DNA of 32,062 nt from JBGSOV01 sp964558715 (GTDB lineage Bacteria; Patescibacteriota; Gracilibacteria; CAIRYL01; GCA-016699755): contig CAZLFD010000013.1 in the NCBI GenBank assembly GCA_964558715.1, positions 1 through 32,062 on the forward strand. The letters are read 5' to 3'. The notes beneath the pieces are model-generated. The model was not told the DNA's origin, ran no database searches, and was given only the letters and a program-made list of their open reading frames with translations. Positions 1-10,266 of the stretch are shown piece after piece. Made by a program: the position numbers and the translations under genes. Numbering within the stretch: the stretch's first letter is position 1; the number at the start of each line of letters is the position of its first letter.

Positions 1-60
1 TGAAGAAGAAAAATCCTCTTCAGTATTCCATATAATATCTTTAGTTAGCAATCTCGATTT

Positions 61-3000
61 TTATTGTGTCCCCCACATCCCACCCTGGTGTTTTGGGAAT
101 CCGCGCGGTGGATTCATATCAATATCAGAATAGTCATAGCGCCCGATAAAATCTTTTGGCCTTTCGTTAGGATGGTCTTTTTCGTATTGGAGAATGGCGG
201 CATCCATAATGCGATCGAGCGCATTATCTGTCCCCTTCTTATTTGCTGCATCATCATTCGACATGATCATACGTGCAATACCCCCGAGATTTTTGATAAA
301 ATCGACCGAGTCTTTTGGGAGTTCTTTTTCTGGATACCCCAGTTCACGAAGTCGCTGATTGATCTCATCCATGTGTGCAGCGACCTGTTTATCCCGACCC
401 ACGATTTCAAACAGCTTTGGATCTAAGGCTGCAATGATGTCGATATTAGCATCAAGATATTGCTGGCAAGTTTTTGGTTTTCCTCCACCAGAGCCAAGGT
501 ACACGCCTCCCATACGTGCGGTACTATCAAGATCTCCGCTACTGGCGCGGTAGGTATCACGCACAAATGAATTAGCGTAACTGTCGTTGAGGCGGCCAGT
601 GAGAATAGCTTGATATGAAAACGAGTATTCGATTTGCTTAGCAATCTGTTCGCGTAAATACGTCCGATTTTGTATTTTGTCGGCTTTATATTCTCTGGCA
701 ATAGCAGTGAACCGAAGTAATTGACCAGCTGCTATATTCGGAATGCCAGTTTGTGGTACGCGCGGTTTCATACCGGCATTCGTAGCCAAAAGCTGCTGCG
801 CGGTTCCGGAATTACCGATCGAACCGAGAATAAACGCCCAGTCGTGGTCGAGGTTACTATCGGATGTCAATTTTAAAGTTCGCTCTTGCACCGCTTTATT
901 GCCCAATACCTCTGTTTGGAACCAATCCATGAACTCTTCCGGCATGCCACCACCCGCATCAGGTTCGAACATATTTGCAATCGCCCGTATTTGCGCGACA
1001 TTCGGTCGTACATTGGTGAACCAGTTCGTCATCGAGTAGGCATTTTGGACTTTGGTGTCGAATTGAACGACGCGCTCCATGGTCATTAGACCGTAATTAA
1101 CGCCCTGCAATATCCACCAGAAGCACTGCTCAGGGTTTCCTTTGTTGATCGCAATCGCTTTATCGAGATACATTTCAAAACGATGGGGTGAAACCTTCTT
1201 CCTCTGATTGCGCTTGTCGAGCAACATCTGATTGATGATATTGTCGATTATATAAGAGTTCTGGTTTGTTTCTTCTTCGAACTCGCGCTTGGTGCTTTCA
1301 AAGGAACTCGAGTTTTTGCGATCGATGTCTCTGAAGAAGTCATCATCATATAAAATTCCGCAGGCACGTTGAAATTTGTTACGAAGAAATTCGGGATTAT
1401 CGGAGTCAGTATCGATAAACTTAATCATACCTTGATATCTTTCAAAGGCTCGCCAAAGTCGACGATCATTCCAGTCTATGGCACCACGGTCAGAAAGCAG
1501 ATAGAGGCAGGCTTTCAGCTCATCCTGATTCGCACAGCTTTCAACACGCTCCATAACTTGCCAAGAGTCCATATTAGTAAGCTTGTCTTTATAATCGTTC
1601 ACAGAATCCAATTCGGCCTTCTGATTAACATTTTCAAATTCATTTCCTAAACTACGAAGGTAAGGAATATGCTCTAGCAAAGCCTTTCCCGCTTTCCCTG
1701 CACGGCGTTTAGAATTTCGCTCATGGCGTCGTTCGATAAAATCTTTCGTCGTGGCAAATAAGGTTTTAAAATCACAAAGAGCAAGAAATGTCGTATTGTT
1801 CCAAAGTTCGCGAAGCACGCTTTCTTGCTCGGAGTAGTCAAATGCAATTTTTGCCAAGATTTGATCAAGTACACCTTCTGCATCTTTCAAGAAACCCATC
1901 ATGGCCGTAAAGTTTTCGTCTCTGTCTTTCTCTCTTTCACCGAGGCCATGTTCGTTCATGCGTGTAGTCCAGTGATCAAGTATGTCATTTACAAATAATT
2001 CGGCTTCTTTGCGATCAGATGCGGGTATACCTTTGAATTTTTTTATAGTATTTAATTTGTTCAGCATCCGGCGGCGGCGTTGATTAAACTGAAAGCGATA
2101 GGTCTCGGGGTTTCTCTTCTCGTCGAGATCGACATCTGTAACATCTTCTGTAACCGCATACGCCATCGGTTCACCCCAGCCCGCTTTTACACCGTTTTGG
2201 GCAAAGTTTTCTGCGGCTGGTAAGAGATGTTCTGTATAAAATCGATCGATCAGCTGTTGGTTCTTATCGCGAAAAACTCGCTGCTTTCGAATGACCTCCG
2301 CATCGTCTGAGAGCGGGGTCTCAGATAAAAGCGAAACAAAAAATTCACGCTTTTTTTCTTCATCAGATAATGCATTTGCTGAATCGACCTTTTTTACTCG
2401 TGCCAGATGTTCCGTAAATTCTGCAAAGTATGTGTCGAATTCTGCCCCATTGTCTTGCAGCATGGCGTAGAACACGCTCGAAAGTCGATACATCGTCGCC
2501 TGATCGATGGCATGCAAGCCTTCATGGCGCAATATTGAACCAACATCTGCAGAATTCCAGACCGAAGCTCGAATGACGATTTCAAAACCAGTATCAGTAG
2601 GAATAAATTTGGCTTTCTCGTTTCCTTTCAGATTCTCGACATCATTTTTCTCGCAAGCACGATCATCTACGATGCGGATAATGGGTTTGGCGTCTTGCCC
2701 GACCAACGTTTTAAATTCGGTTTTTTTCTCATCAGAAAGCATTTTGTCTTCCTGAAGGGTGGAGATGATCCACAAGGCGAATGTGTTAAGGCCTGCGTTA
2801 CGAACCTCGATCTGATTCGTGAGCTCCATTCGTAATGCTTCTTTCTGGCTCGCTCGCTGTTCTGCATCTGCAATCGAATTGACCTGCTCATTCAGCCTTT
2901 CCTCAATTTCGAACTCATGAACGAGCGCATTGGCTTTTCCGACATACTCTTGCGCATCAGAATCGTCTGCGGCTAAAACCTCTTCTATCTTTTGTAATTT

Positions 3001-5397
3001 CGCGCGTAATCGGGTGGCAGCATTATCATCGAGTTCCATATCTACAGGATCATCACTGGCGATAGCGATTATCTCTTTTAAATTCGCATGCATGCGTTTC
3101 GCCAGCATCAATAACGCATTTGCCGAACTGGCCCTTTCATCATCTGCTTTCGCTTTAGCAAAGGGAGTATCAGCGAGGTCGCACAATCGTTGCAAACCAG
3201 CGAGCGCGTGTTCAGCCCCGGCTTTCACCCCACTGGTAATATTGTATTTTTCACGGGCTTGCTCACGCAACTGCCGATATTCGTCTGCGAGTACCTTAAT
3301 ATCAGTGTTTTCCGCTTCAACACTCTCGGCGAGATGTGCATACATCTGCTCGGTCAGATCTCCTACTTGATCGGTGATATGTGCTGCTATGGCACCTTTT
3401 ACACTCTTTAATCGCTGCCAAGAGTGGTAGAAATGGCTTTTCTCTGCCGGACCGATATAAAACTCGATCTTTGTCTGAATACCATCCGACGGATTCAGGT
3501 GCTGATCGCGGATTATCGCTTTGGCAGCAAAACAGTCGGTTCTTGCTGCACTGATTTTAACGACTTTGTGGCTTTCGTCTGTACCTGGTAGGGTGATGCT
3601 CGATTCAAGCGGAGGAAGACCAAGATCAGCATTTTTTAAAGCCGTGTGCGGTTGAGCCAATACTTCTTCGGCTAACGGTGAACGTACCGGCTGGCCACTC
3701 CTGTTTCGCTCGGTAGCATAGCCCCATTCTTTCGCAAAGGCGACAGGGTCTTGAAATGGGTTATTAAGGGCAGAATCGCGTGCTGCGCGTGCATGACGTA
3801 GAATCATTCCGATCAGTTCCGTTACTTTCGGCGGAATAGCTTCGCCCTCGATCTCGTTCTTTGGCACGTCGACAAATGCGCCGTTACCGTGCTCATCTTC
3901 GTGGTAGCGATTAAATACTGTACCGTCTTCCAGACTTCGCAATCCATTGAGTGCATGTTCATCGTCTTCAGAACCAGAGGCAACATCGAGTGCTGCGGTT
4001 TGATATTTGATGTGTTGGCAAAAGCGCTTTTGTTCTTCATCGATTTCTTGCAAATCAGTATCATCTATGGCAAGAATCCTTTCGAGATTCGACCCGAAAA
4101 AACGCAGATGGGCATCAATGCGCTGTTTCAGTTCAGTCGCTTGATTTTTGGTATTCTCGTCAATGCTATTGTTTACTTCCAGTTCAATGAATCTGGTTGT
4201 TTTTTCACCGATTTCACGCAAATCAGATAAAGCGCTCTGCTGTGAATCTCGCATTTCCGTTTGGTGATCTTTATCAAATCCATCAAAATCAACCGCGACC
4301 ATACTACTCATAAGACGAGTGCGCATCGTTTCGTATTCTCTTTGCAGGCGAGACCATTGGTATATATCGACTGGAGACTTACCACTTTCATCCCATTTTT
4401 TTGACCATATATCCGTAAACTCTTCACCTATGGAAAATGATTGGATGATTTTATTTGAATAGTCTGATCCCAGTTTATCAAAGTCGAACATGGTAAACGC
4501 CTGAAGATTGCTTACGACTTCATGGATGAGAATCGGGTCTTCGATTTTCGCAACAAGCCGCTCAAAAACCTCGCGACTCAAGTGTTTACGCATATATGCA
4601 TTGCGCATCGAAGGTAATTTGGTTTTTTGAAATGGTAGATTCACCATTTTCTTGAAGAGGCCAAGTATTTGACCTGGCTCTAACTCATCGATGAGGCGAC
4701 GAAGTGGCACTTGAAAAATACGATAATATTCCCCGACCTTTAGCGCGCTGTCGTTTTCGGCAAGTAACTGGAAGATATCGGTAAAAGCATCTTCTTCTTC
4801 GGTTTGTTCTAAGTACTGATACGCTTCTTCGGCATCACTTTCGCTCAGGAATAGTGCGGCCTCGGCAAGCCAATCTTTTTCATCTGTAGACAATTTCATG
4901 CCACGCATGGCAAATGTAAATCGAATATTATTGAAAATGCGCAGATAGATGGGCTGCCTCAGGTGAGAATAACTGAGGGCTGCCTCGCGCAATACGTGAA
5001 TACTGGCTTTATTGAGGGCATCAGTTGTCTGCAGAAGTGCTTGTGCTGCTTTTCTCAGTGCCTTGTTTCGAATATCTCCAATAACTGGAGTGTGAGCCAA
5101 CAGGTGTTCTACCAGAAAACCGACATCGTCTTTTTCCAATGCTTCGGCATCCAAAATGATATCTACAATACGCTGCCGTACAACATCAGTGTCTTCTTGT
5201 AAATCACCTGCTCTCAGCTGCATTGGCTCAACCGATTCAAATCTTGCACGGGCTGAAGCCATTACATCATCAATGATGCCCGGCATAGCTGTTTCAAGTT
5301 TGCGTCCTATCTCATCTTTACTCTCATACAACCTCCTCTTCTCAAGAAAGAAGTTTTGCAGAGAACGTGCGCCGAACATGTGTAGAAAGTTACGCAT
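61..5397 (-). CDS. Giant 1778-aa protein with a HEGLH metallopeptidase-like motif, function unknown
   Basis: A single uninterrupted frame of 1778 residues. I do not recognise the family. The protein is mostly predicted helical and charged, with no signal peptide or clear membrane segment, so it is probably cytoplasmic. At residues 958-962 it has HEGLH (HExxH type). This sits after a beta-rich stretch (about 905-950, ending EIVIRASVWNSADVGSIL) and is followed by acidic residues near 990-996 (EFTEH). That layout resembles the core of a gluzincin zinc protease, where HExxH binds zinc and a downstream Glu is the third ligand. The flanking parts (1-900 and 1000-1778) show helical, coiled-coil-like sequence and no motif I can name. 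It starts with ATG after a leader with no Shine-Dalgarno. The reading frame is certain; the protease assignment is an inference from one motif and its context. The 60 bases downstream carry only a weak hairpin at 1-20. Confidence 0.85.
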   Translation of the reverse strand: MRNFLHMFGARSLQNFFLEKRRLYESKDEIGRKLETAMPGIIDDVMASARARFESVEPMQLRAGDLQEDTDVVRQRIVDIILDAEALEKDDVGFLVEHLLAHTPVIGDIRNKALRKAAQALLQTTDALNKASIHVLREAALSYSHLRQPIYLRIFNNIRFTFAMRGMKLSTDEKDWLAEAALFLSESDAEEAYQYLEQTEEEDAFTDIFQLLAENDSALKVGEYYRIFQVPLRRLIDELEPGQILGLFKKMVNLPFQKTKLPSMRNAYMRKHLSREVFERLVAKIEDPILIHEVVSNLQAFTMFDFDKLGSDYSNKIIQSFSIGEEFTDIWSKKWDESGKSPVDIYQWSRLQREYETMRTRLMSSMVAVDFDGFDKDHQTEMRDSQQSALSDLREIGEKTTRFIELEVNNSIDENTKNQATELKQRIDAHLRFFGSNLERILAIDDTDLQEIDEEQKRFCQHIKYQTAALDVASGSEDDEHALNGLRSLEDGTVFNRYHEDEHGNGAFVDVPKNEIEGEAIPPKVTELIGMILRHARAARDSALNNPFQDPVAFAKEWGYATERNRSGQPVRSPLAEEVLAQPHTALKNADLGLPPLESSITLPGTDESHKVVKISAARTDCFAAKAIIRDQHLNPSDGIQTKIEFYIGPAEKSHFYHSWQRLKSVKGAIAAHITDQVGDLTEQMYAHLAESVEAENTDIKVLADEYRQLREQAREKYNITSGVKAGAEHALAGLQRLCDLADTPFAKAKADDERASSANALLMLAKRMHANLKEIIAIASDDPVDMELDDNAATRLRAKLQKIEEVLAADDSDAQEYVGKANALVHEFEIEERLNEQVNSIADAEQRASQKEALRMELTNQIEVRNAGLNTFALWIISTLQEDKMLSDEKKTEFKTLVGQDAKPIIRIVDDRACEKNDVENLKGNEKAKFIPTDTGFEIVIRASVWNSADVGSILRHEGLHAIDQATMYRLSSVFYAMLQDNGAEFDTYFAEFTEHLARVKKVDSANALSDEEKKREFFVSLLSETPLSDDAEVIRKQRVFRDKNQQLIDRFYTEHLLPAAENFAQNGVKAGWGEPMAYAVTEDVTDVDLDEKRNPETYRFQFNQRRRRMLNKLNTIKKFKGIPASDRKEAELFVNDILDHWTTRMNEHGLGEREKDRDENFTAMMGFLKDAEGVLDQILAKIAFDYSEQESVLRELWNNTTFLALCDFKTLFATTKDFIERRHERNSKRRAGKAGKALLEHIPYLRSLGNEFENVNQKAELDSVNDYKDKLTNMDSWQVMERVESCANQDELKACLYLLSDRGAIDWNDRRLWRAFERYQGMIKFIDTDSDNPEFLRNKFQRACGILYDDDFFRDIDRKNSSSFESTKREFEEETNQNSYIIDNIINQMLLDKRNQRKKVSPHRFEMYLDKAIAINKGNPEQCFWWILQGVNYGLMTMERVVQFDTKVQNAYSMTNWFTNVRPNVAQIRAIANMFEPDAGGGMPEEFMDWFQTEVLGNKAVQERTLKLTSDSNLDHDWAFILGSIGNSGTAQQLLATNAGMKPRVPQTGIPNIAAGQLLRFTAIAREYKADKIQNRTYLREQIAKQIEYSFSYQAILTGRLNDSYANSFVRDTYRASSGDLDSTARMGGVYLGSGGGKPKTCQQYLDANIDIIAALDPKLFEIVGRDKQVAAHMDEINQRLRELGYPEKELPKDSVDFIKNLGGIARMIMSNDDAANKKGTDNALDRIMDAAILQYEKDHPNERPKDFIGRYDYSDIDMNPPRGFPKHQGGMWGTQ

Positions 5398-5660
5398 GTG
5401 CAGAAATAGCTTTTATTAGAGGTTGAAGTGACATATTTTGTTTGAGGTGATTTTTATACGTTTGACGCACGAGAAGCTCGAGCTATTTTTGCTTCTGGCC
5501 ACCGGCAACATGAGACTTGCTCCGGAAATGGTCGTATATTCTTTGTATTTTAGCATAACTTATACCTTTTAACAATAAATGCAAGAGGTTTTTTTGGCAC
5601 AATCTAGCGGGTTTTCTGCTCGAATCCCTTTCGCATTTCACAAAAAAACGCTATACTTTT
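5398..5660. other. Divergent intergenic region between the giant gene and the MFS gene
   Basis: 263 bases separating two divergent genes. It contains a 10-bp perfect palindrome, agctcgagct, at 5475-5484. This lies inside a 6-bp stem, agaagc with gcttct. There is a TATACT box at 5652-5657 on the plus strand, and an AT-rich stretch that could serve the minus-strand gene. No RNA gene or further reading frame is supported. Confidence 0.5.
5652..5657 (+). promoter_or_regulatory. Putative -10 box immediately upstream of the MFS gene
   Basis: TATACT lies only 3 bases before the first ATG. It belongs to a 15-mer, aaaaacgctatactt (5644-5658), that is identical to the sequence at the pflB promoter (13667-13681). 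No good -35 hexamer is visible. If the box is used, transcription would begin around 5664, inside the annotated start. Translation would then begin at the ATG at 5682 instead. Confidence 0.45.
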
Positions 5661-7268
5661 ATGAAAATCTCAAGACGAAACATGAAAGTGCCCGGATTCG
5701 TGCTCAGTCGTACGAATATCAAAGATGCGAAGATATGGCATTTTTACCTGCTGATGGCGGGGTGGGCTTGCGTGTACACTACAATGAATGTCGCGATCAT
5801 CCTATTTTTGCAGGAAGCGCTCGGAAATCTTTTTTGGGCCGGGTTAGCGCTTTCGATCGGCTCTGTGTTTGCCTTACTCTTTGATGGGGTATTTTCGTAT
5901 TTACAGAAGATCGTCACTTCGCGCGTGCTATTTATGACCTCGATTTTTGGCATGGTGCTTTCGGTGTTCCTCTTTTTTATCACCTTCGATAACTGGCTTT
6001 TTGTCTACTTAGCAGCGATTCTTTTCCGGATTTCGTTCGACCTCTGCGATATTACTGCTGTTTCATACATTCTCGCCGAAAGCCTGCCGGCAGAGTACGG
6101 TCAAAATCTTTCTTACAAACAGCTTGCGCAGGGCATTGGTATGATTAGCGGCTTTCTTGTTTCTGCGATTATTCTCGCCACTTCGTACTTTGTTGGCGAC
6201 CTCGCAACTGTCGTGGTCGATAAAACGAGTGAGATGTTTAATCAGAATTTAGAGAACCAGTTTTTTGCCGCGCTCTTTTTTGTAAAGGTCTTCTTGCTTA
6301 TTCTATTGATTTGCCTTTGGTTTGCGGCATATCTGCTCTTTGATCGCGACGCGATGGACTTGACCCGAAAAAGTATCGTTAATTCCTTTCAAGAACTCGA
6401 AGCAGATACAATAGGAGAATTAAAGAAAAAAACCGCTAAAATCGTGCACAACATTCCCGGATTTCGCTCACACGAAGTCGGTAATGAAGAGATCAGTATC
6501 GTATCGACCAACATCAAGAGCAGTTTTGATTTCCGTGCTACCTTTAGCGAACTCGGCTCTGCCATTACAGATATGGTACTCGTTTTTAGCAAGCGGCCGG
6601 TGAATGTACCACTTATCTGGTCACTTTCGATCATGTGTATCTTTTCATATTGGGATACTTTTCTCGGCACCTTTATGCCGATCTTCTTTACTGAGGTATT
6701 ACGCCAGCAAGACAGTTGGCTGCAAAATGTTCCGGGCAGTATTCTCATGTTTATCTTTATCGTTCCTGTTTTGGGGCTGTTGCCGATTGTGGCAAAATGG
6801 GGCGACAACCACGGGCGGCATTATCTGATCACGACGGGCTTGGTGCTTACCATGCTCTCTGCTCTGGCGGTCGGAATAGTGAGTCCAAAACTCTTTTTCA
6901 TCTTTTTTATTGCTGGGTTTGGCGTGTCATTCGGCTACCTCTTTGTGATGAGTGCGGTACGCGCGAATACTGCTGCAAAACTGAACGAGTTTTTGGCGAT
7001 GGAGCGCAAGGGTGGTAAAATCGACAGTAACGCCTTTGCCGGTTCGATGATGCTGACCGATAACATTGGAAATATTATCGGTACGTTGCTTGGTGGGGCA
7101 CTTATCAGCTCGATCGGATTTCAGGGATTTTTCATTCTCTTTGCGATTCTGCTCTTCGGCATTCTCGTAGTCACTGTCAAAAAATACTCCAAAATCACTG
7201 GGTTTGTGTATGTCTTTCAATCACCGGTCATGCAGCAAAAGGCCCAACCAGAGTCATCAGTTGAATAG
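5661..7268 (+). CDS. MFS-like polytopic membrane transporter
   Basis: 535 residues with about a dozen hydrophobic segments, for example LLMAGWACVYTTMNVAIILF near residue 30 and FFILFAILLFGILVVTV near the C terminus. A charged cytoplasmic loop of about 80 residues separates the two halves (about residues 225-300: DRDAMDLTRKSIVNSFQELE onward). This six-plus-six arrangement with a central loop is typical of the Major Facilitator Superfamily. The substrate cannot be told from sequence. The protein is longer than the usual 400 residues because of the central loop. It ends 12 bases inside the convergent DJ-1 gene. There are two candidate starts: ATG at 5661, and ATG at 5682, which fits better if the TATACT at 5652-5657 is the promoter. 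Transporter fold is fairly sure; subfamily unknown. Confidence 0.75.
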   Translation: MKISRRNMKVPGFVLSRTNIKDAKIWHFYLLMAGWACVYTTMNVAIILFLQEALGNLFWAGLALSIGSVFALLFDGVFSYLQKIVTSRVLFMTSIFGMVLSVFLFFITFDNWLFVYLAAILFRISFDLCDITAVSYILAESLPAEYGQNLSYKQLAQGIGMISGFLVSAIILATSYFVGDLATVVVDKTSEMFNQNLENQFFAALFFVKVFLLILLICLWFAAYLLFDRDAMDLTRKSIVNSFQELEADTIGELKKKTAKIVHNIPGFRSHEVGNEEISIVSTNIKSSFDFRATFSELGSAITDMVLVFSKRPVNVPLIWSLSIMCIFSYWDTFLGTFMPIFFTEVLRQQDSWLQNVPGSILMFIFIVPVLGLLPIVAKWGDNHGRHYLITTGLVLTMLSALAVGIVSPKLFFIFFIAGFGVSFGYLFVMSAVRANTAAKLNEFLAMERKGGKIDSNAFAGSMMLTDNIGNIIGTLLGGALISSIGFQGFFILFAILLFGILVVTVKKYSKITGFVYVFQSPVMQQKAQPESSVE

Positions 7269-7769
7269 CTCCCAAAATTTAAGTGCGGTGATTTCGGTTG
7301 CAGTCGGGCCGGTACCCGTGCAGAGCTTACCATCCACCACCGCAGGCCTGTCGACGAATTCGGCGCCTACTTCTTTGCAAAGTGTAGCAAACGCGCCATC
7401 AGCATTAAAACCGCTACACTGCTTGCCAGTCAGCAGACCCCAAGTGGCAAAGTTTTTTGGCGCGGCGCAAATCGCCCCGTAAGGCTTGCCGGCATCGACA
7501 AATGCTTGCGTGAGTTCTTTGGCTGCTTGATTATCTTGGTAGACAAGTGCACCGCCGCCGCCTACAAAAAAGATTCCGTCGAAATCACCGGCATCCGCCT
7601 CGGCAATAGTGAAATCATGTTGGACAGTATAGCCGAATTTTCCGACAGATTCGATAGTCAGTGATGTCGTTTCGATATCCGCATCAAGCTGCTCCCAAAA
7701 GGCGCGCGGTACGATGTACTCTGAATCACGAAAGTTTTCTGGCGCGAGAACCATCAAAATCTTCTTCAT
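7257..7769 (-). CDS. DJ-1/PfpI family protein
   Basis: 170 residues. It begins MKKILMVLAPENFRDSEY, the usual first beta strand and early acidic position of the DJ-1/PfpI fold. It continues with FDGIFFVGGGGALVYQDN and a nucleophile-elbow-like GAICAAPKN with a cysteine. Members of this superfamily act as glyoxalase/deglycase-type enzymes, proteases or stress chaperones; which role applies here cannot be judged. Length is typical of the single-domain family. It ends convergently with the MFS gene, overlapping by 12 bases, and lies 93 bases downstream of the CAP-domain gene on the same strand, so the two could be co-transcribed. No Shine-Dalgarno is seen before the ATG. Confidence 0.85.
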   Translation of the reverse strand: MKKILMVLAPENFRDSEYIVPRAFWEQLDADIETTSLTIESVGKFGYTVQHDFTIAEADAGDFDGIFFVGGGGALVYQDNQAAKELTQAFVDAGKPYGAICAAPKNFATWGLLTGKQCSGFNADGAFATLCKEVGAEFVDRPAVVDGKLCTGTGPTATEITALKFWELFN

Positions 7770-7862
7770 CTCACGAAAAAAGTTGGCTCAAGTGTAATCA
7801 AAGAATAGTCGCAGTGGAAGTGAAACTTCTTGCAACCAATCTGACAGGACACTTGCTGTTTA

Positions 7863-10109
7863 CTACTCCCGCTCGCCAAATATCTGCACAGTAGTAAGTC
7901 GTTCCGGTTCGTCACGTTCCCAGCAAAAACCAAAACCGACCGCATCAAAATCGGAAGAAATGATGAGTTCACGGTGGGCAGGGCTACGCATCAGGCTTTC
8001 GTGTGCACCACGCACTGTTCCGCTTTCAGAGAGGTTCTCACCGATCTTACCGGTGATTGCAAACTCTTCCATAAAGTCACCGGCGGTCTTCCCATCTGGG
8101 GTGACGTGTCCGAAATAATCGCGTTCGCACATATCATCTGCGCGCGTTGTCGCGAGGTTCGTTAATTTGGTATCAAGCTCGAGCAAGGTAAGTTGACGTG
8201 CCGTGCGCTCACGATTTAGGTAGCGGAGCAATTCTTCAGACATCTTCGTATCATCGAGCTCAGGTTTCTTCGCCTGATTCGCTTCTCGCAAATCGAAATA
8301 ATCAGGAATAATCGGCAGTGAACCTGTTGGCACCGTACCACCCACAAAGAGGCTCAATTTGTCATCGCGATTGATTTCGACCAAATACACTCCATCTTGC
8401 TCGGCCGTAAAGTTGGCAGAGAAGTCGTTCTCATCGATGTCCATGGCAAGATCAAAAATCTGCTCGTTTGGAGGAATCACGACCATATCAGCGCTCATCG
8501 GCTCGAGGGATGAACCATATGCCGAGATTGTTCCGCCCACTTCAAACTCTTCCGTCAAATGTACATCATCGATTCTGTTATCGCGCCGCGAAACATGTTG
8601 CGCCGCTGTGTAGGTCTCTTCGCCAGCGAAGATCCAATCGGTCTGACGATTGAGCGAATTTATCCCGGCAGTCGCCGCCCATAGGCTTACGCTAAACTCA
8701 CCTGCCTCAAAATCGATGAACTCTTCTAAGGGAATCATGACAGAGTCTTTATCGTAAATAAAATAGTTCTTGGCGATGTTGTTCTGGCGAAAAGAGATGC
8801 GAAAGAGGTTATTGTTCCCAACGTTCCAGTGAAATGTCGTCTTTCCCTTGTTGATTTCATGGCGCAAGCCATCGGTCGTACCGGTCTCAATGCCAAATTT
8901 TGGTTCGCACGGTGGGTCGCTCACAGTGACCTCAGCAGCTTTCGCCGCTCCAGATAAACCTGGGTATACCGAAATATGATACACACCCGCTTCGGCAAAA
9001 TGCACAGGGATATGAAACAGCCCATTCTTTACTTCACCGACAAAAGTGTGCTGCGTATCAGGGTCATCTTTTGGACTAAAAAAGACCATTGCTTTGTCGG
9101 GTAAAGGATCGACTTTCGCTAATCCAGAGACCAAATAGATTTCATCCACGCGGAATTGGGTCGGCATCGGTGCCGTCAAAACTGCATCATCATAATAATC
9201 TTTTGCAATCTCACCCTCCAATAGCTCTACTTCGCATTGCGCATCCGATTCAATGGACTGCGGCTGCGAGACCTCATCATCTGTTTGTGTCTCGAGAGCC
9301 AGCAAAAGATTCGCCCACAGGTCTTGCGCATCTCCTGTGCCGGCAGAACCGCCGCCAATGCTTTCCATAATCACTCCGGTTCCATATGCAAACATAGCAC
9401 CACTCGGATCGAGTTCTTGTACTTTATCGAAGAGGCCATTGGCTTCTTCAAGTTTTCCAGAAAGAGCTAATTGGGCAGCCCGCTCAGCCAGCAACTTGGC
9501 GTATCGTTCGTCTTCGCTGAGTGGCTTATCTGTAGAAATCGGTGTTGGCGATACTGTCGGCGCGGATGGAAGTATTTCGTCAGTCAGCGGGGTCGGTGTG
9601 GGTTTTTTTGTGGGAGCGGGTGTTTTGAAGGCGGGTCTAGCTGTCGCGCCATCATCCGCCTTTGGCGCAGATGGTTTTAGTGACGGCGCCTCGGGTGTAC
9701 CTCCTGCATCGATGATAGAAATATACTTTTTTGCCTTGGCATTTTGCGGATTTTGCTCGATTGCCAAGCGGAGGAATTTTTCCGCACTGGCGGTCTCTCC
9801 GGCACGCATTTTGGTTTCTGCGGTTTTTGTCAGGATTGCGGAATATTGGGGATCGATATCCGATTGTGAGACTTCTGCTTCGACACTCTTAGGTTCGGGT
9901 GTAGCGGTCTCATCTACTTGCTTCTGGTCTACTGCTGCTGTTTCGGGTTTTGGCACAGCCGCTACCTCGGCGGCCACAGGCAACTCGACGCTCTCTTCAC
10001 TCACTTGCCAAAACATCAAAGAATCTGCCACGCCACTAAAACTGGCAAAGCCGATTAATCCTACAAGGGTTGTGGTGAGGAGGGCGGTGTATTTGTATCT
10101 TTTTTTCAT
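7863..10109 (-). CDS. Secreted or anchored TPR/CAP (SCP) domain protein
   Basis: 748 residues. The N terminus is a positively charged stretch plus a hydrophobic segment (about residues 7-30), a signal peptide or membrane anchor. TPR-like helices follow at about 90-135 (AEKFLRLAIEQNPQNAKAKK). Next come a Pro/Thr/Ala-rich linker (about 135-200), a second TPR-like segment (ANGLFDKVQELDPSGAMFAY), and beta-rich repeats (about 300-600). The C-terminal CAP domain starts near residue 630 with LLRYLNRERTARQLTLLELD. It contains the expected YFGHVTPDG histidine motif, GENLSESG and SPAHRELI. CAP proteins of bacteria are extracellular; many have unclear biochemical roles. The modular layout suggests an envelope protein that reaches out from the cell. 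A near-consensus promoter lies 30 bases upstream. Confidence 0.85.
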   Translation of the reverse strand: MKKRYKYTALLTTTLVGLIGFASFSGVADSLMFWQVSEESVELPVAAEVAAVPKPETAAVDQKQVDETATPEPKSVEAEVSQSDIDPQYSAILTKTAETKMRAGETASAEKFLRLAIEQNPQNAKAKKYISIIDAGGTPEAPSLKPSAPKADDGATARPAFKTPAPTKKPTPTPLTDEILPSAPTVSPTPISTDKPLSEDERYAKLLAERAAQLALSGKLEEANGLFDKVQELDPSGAMFAYGTGVIMESIGGGSAGTGDAQDLWANLLLALETQTDDEVSQPQSIESDAQCEVELLEGEIAKDYYDDAVLTAPMPTQFRVDEIYLVSGLAKVDPLPDKAMVFFSPKDDPDTQHTFVGEVKNGLFHIPVHFAEAGVYHISVYPGLSGAAKAAEVTVSDPPCEPKFGIETGTTDGLRHEINKGKTTFHWNVGNNNLFRISFRQNNIAKNYFIYDKDSVMIPLEEFIDFEAGEFSVSLWAATAGINSLNRQTDWIFAGEETYTAAQHVSRRDNRIDDVHLTEEFEVGGTISAYGSSLEPMSADMVVIPPNEQIFDLAMDIDENDFSANFTAEQDGVYLVEINRDDKLSLFVGGTVPTGSLPIIPDYFDLREANQAKKPELDDTKMSEELLRYLNRERTARQLTLLELDTKLTNLATTRADDMCERDYFGHVTPDGKTAGDFMEEFAITGKIGENLSESGTVRGAHESLMRSPAHRELIISSDFDAVGFGFCWERDEPERLTTVQIFGERE

Positions 10110-10139
10110 CCCCGGGAGAATGGATTCATATTTAATGTT

Positions 10140-10168
10140 ATTATAACTTTTTTATTAGTTTACGTCAA
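10140..10168 (-). promoter_or_regulatory. Promoter of the TPR/CAP gene
   Basis: On the minus strand TTGACG (10163-10168) is followed by a 17-base spacer and a perfect TATAAT (10140-10145). The predicted start point is about 25 bases before the ATG at 10109. This is one of the clearest sigma-70-type promoters in the window. Confidence 0.8.
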
Positions 10169-10266
10169 TTTCATACACATCGAAAGCAGTTGTTGGGGAG
10201 TAGATAGCTGGAAAAAACAGACAGAGCCTCCCTTGTTTGCTGCCTCTACAACCTACCAGTTACGAC

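Noticed and set aside
9253..10146. Long open frame on the plus strand opposite the TPR/CAP gene
   Set aside because: Low-complexity Ser/Val/Gly product, antisense to a well-supported gene with a near-consensus promoter; an artefact of codon bias.
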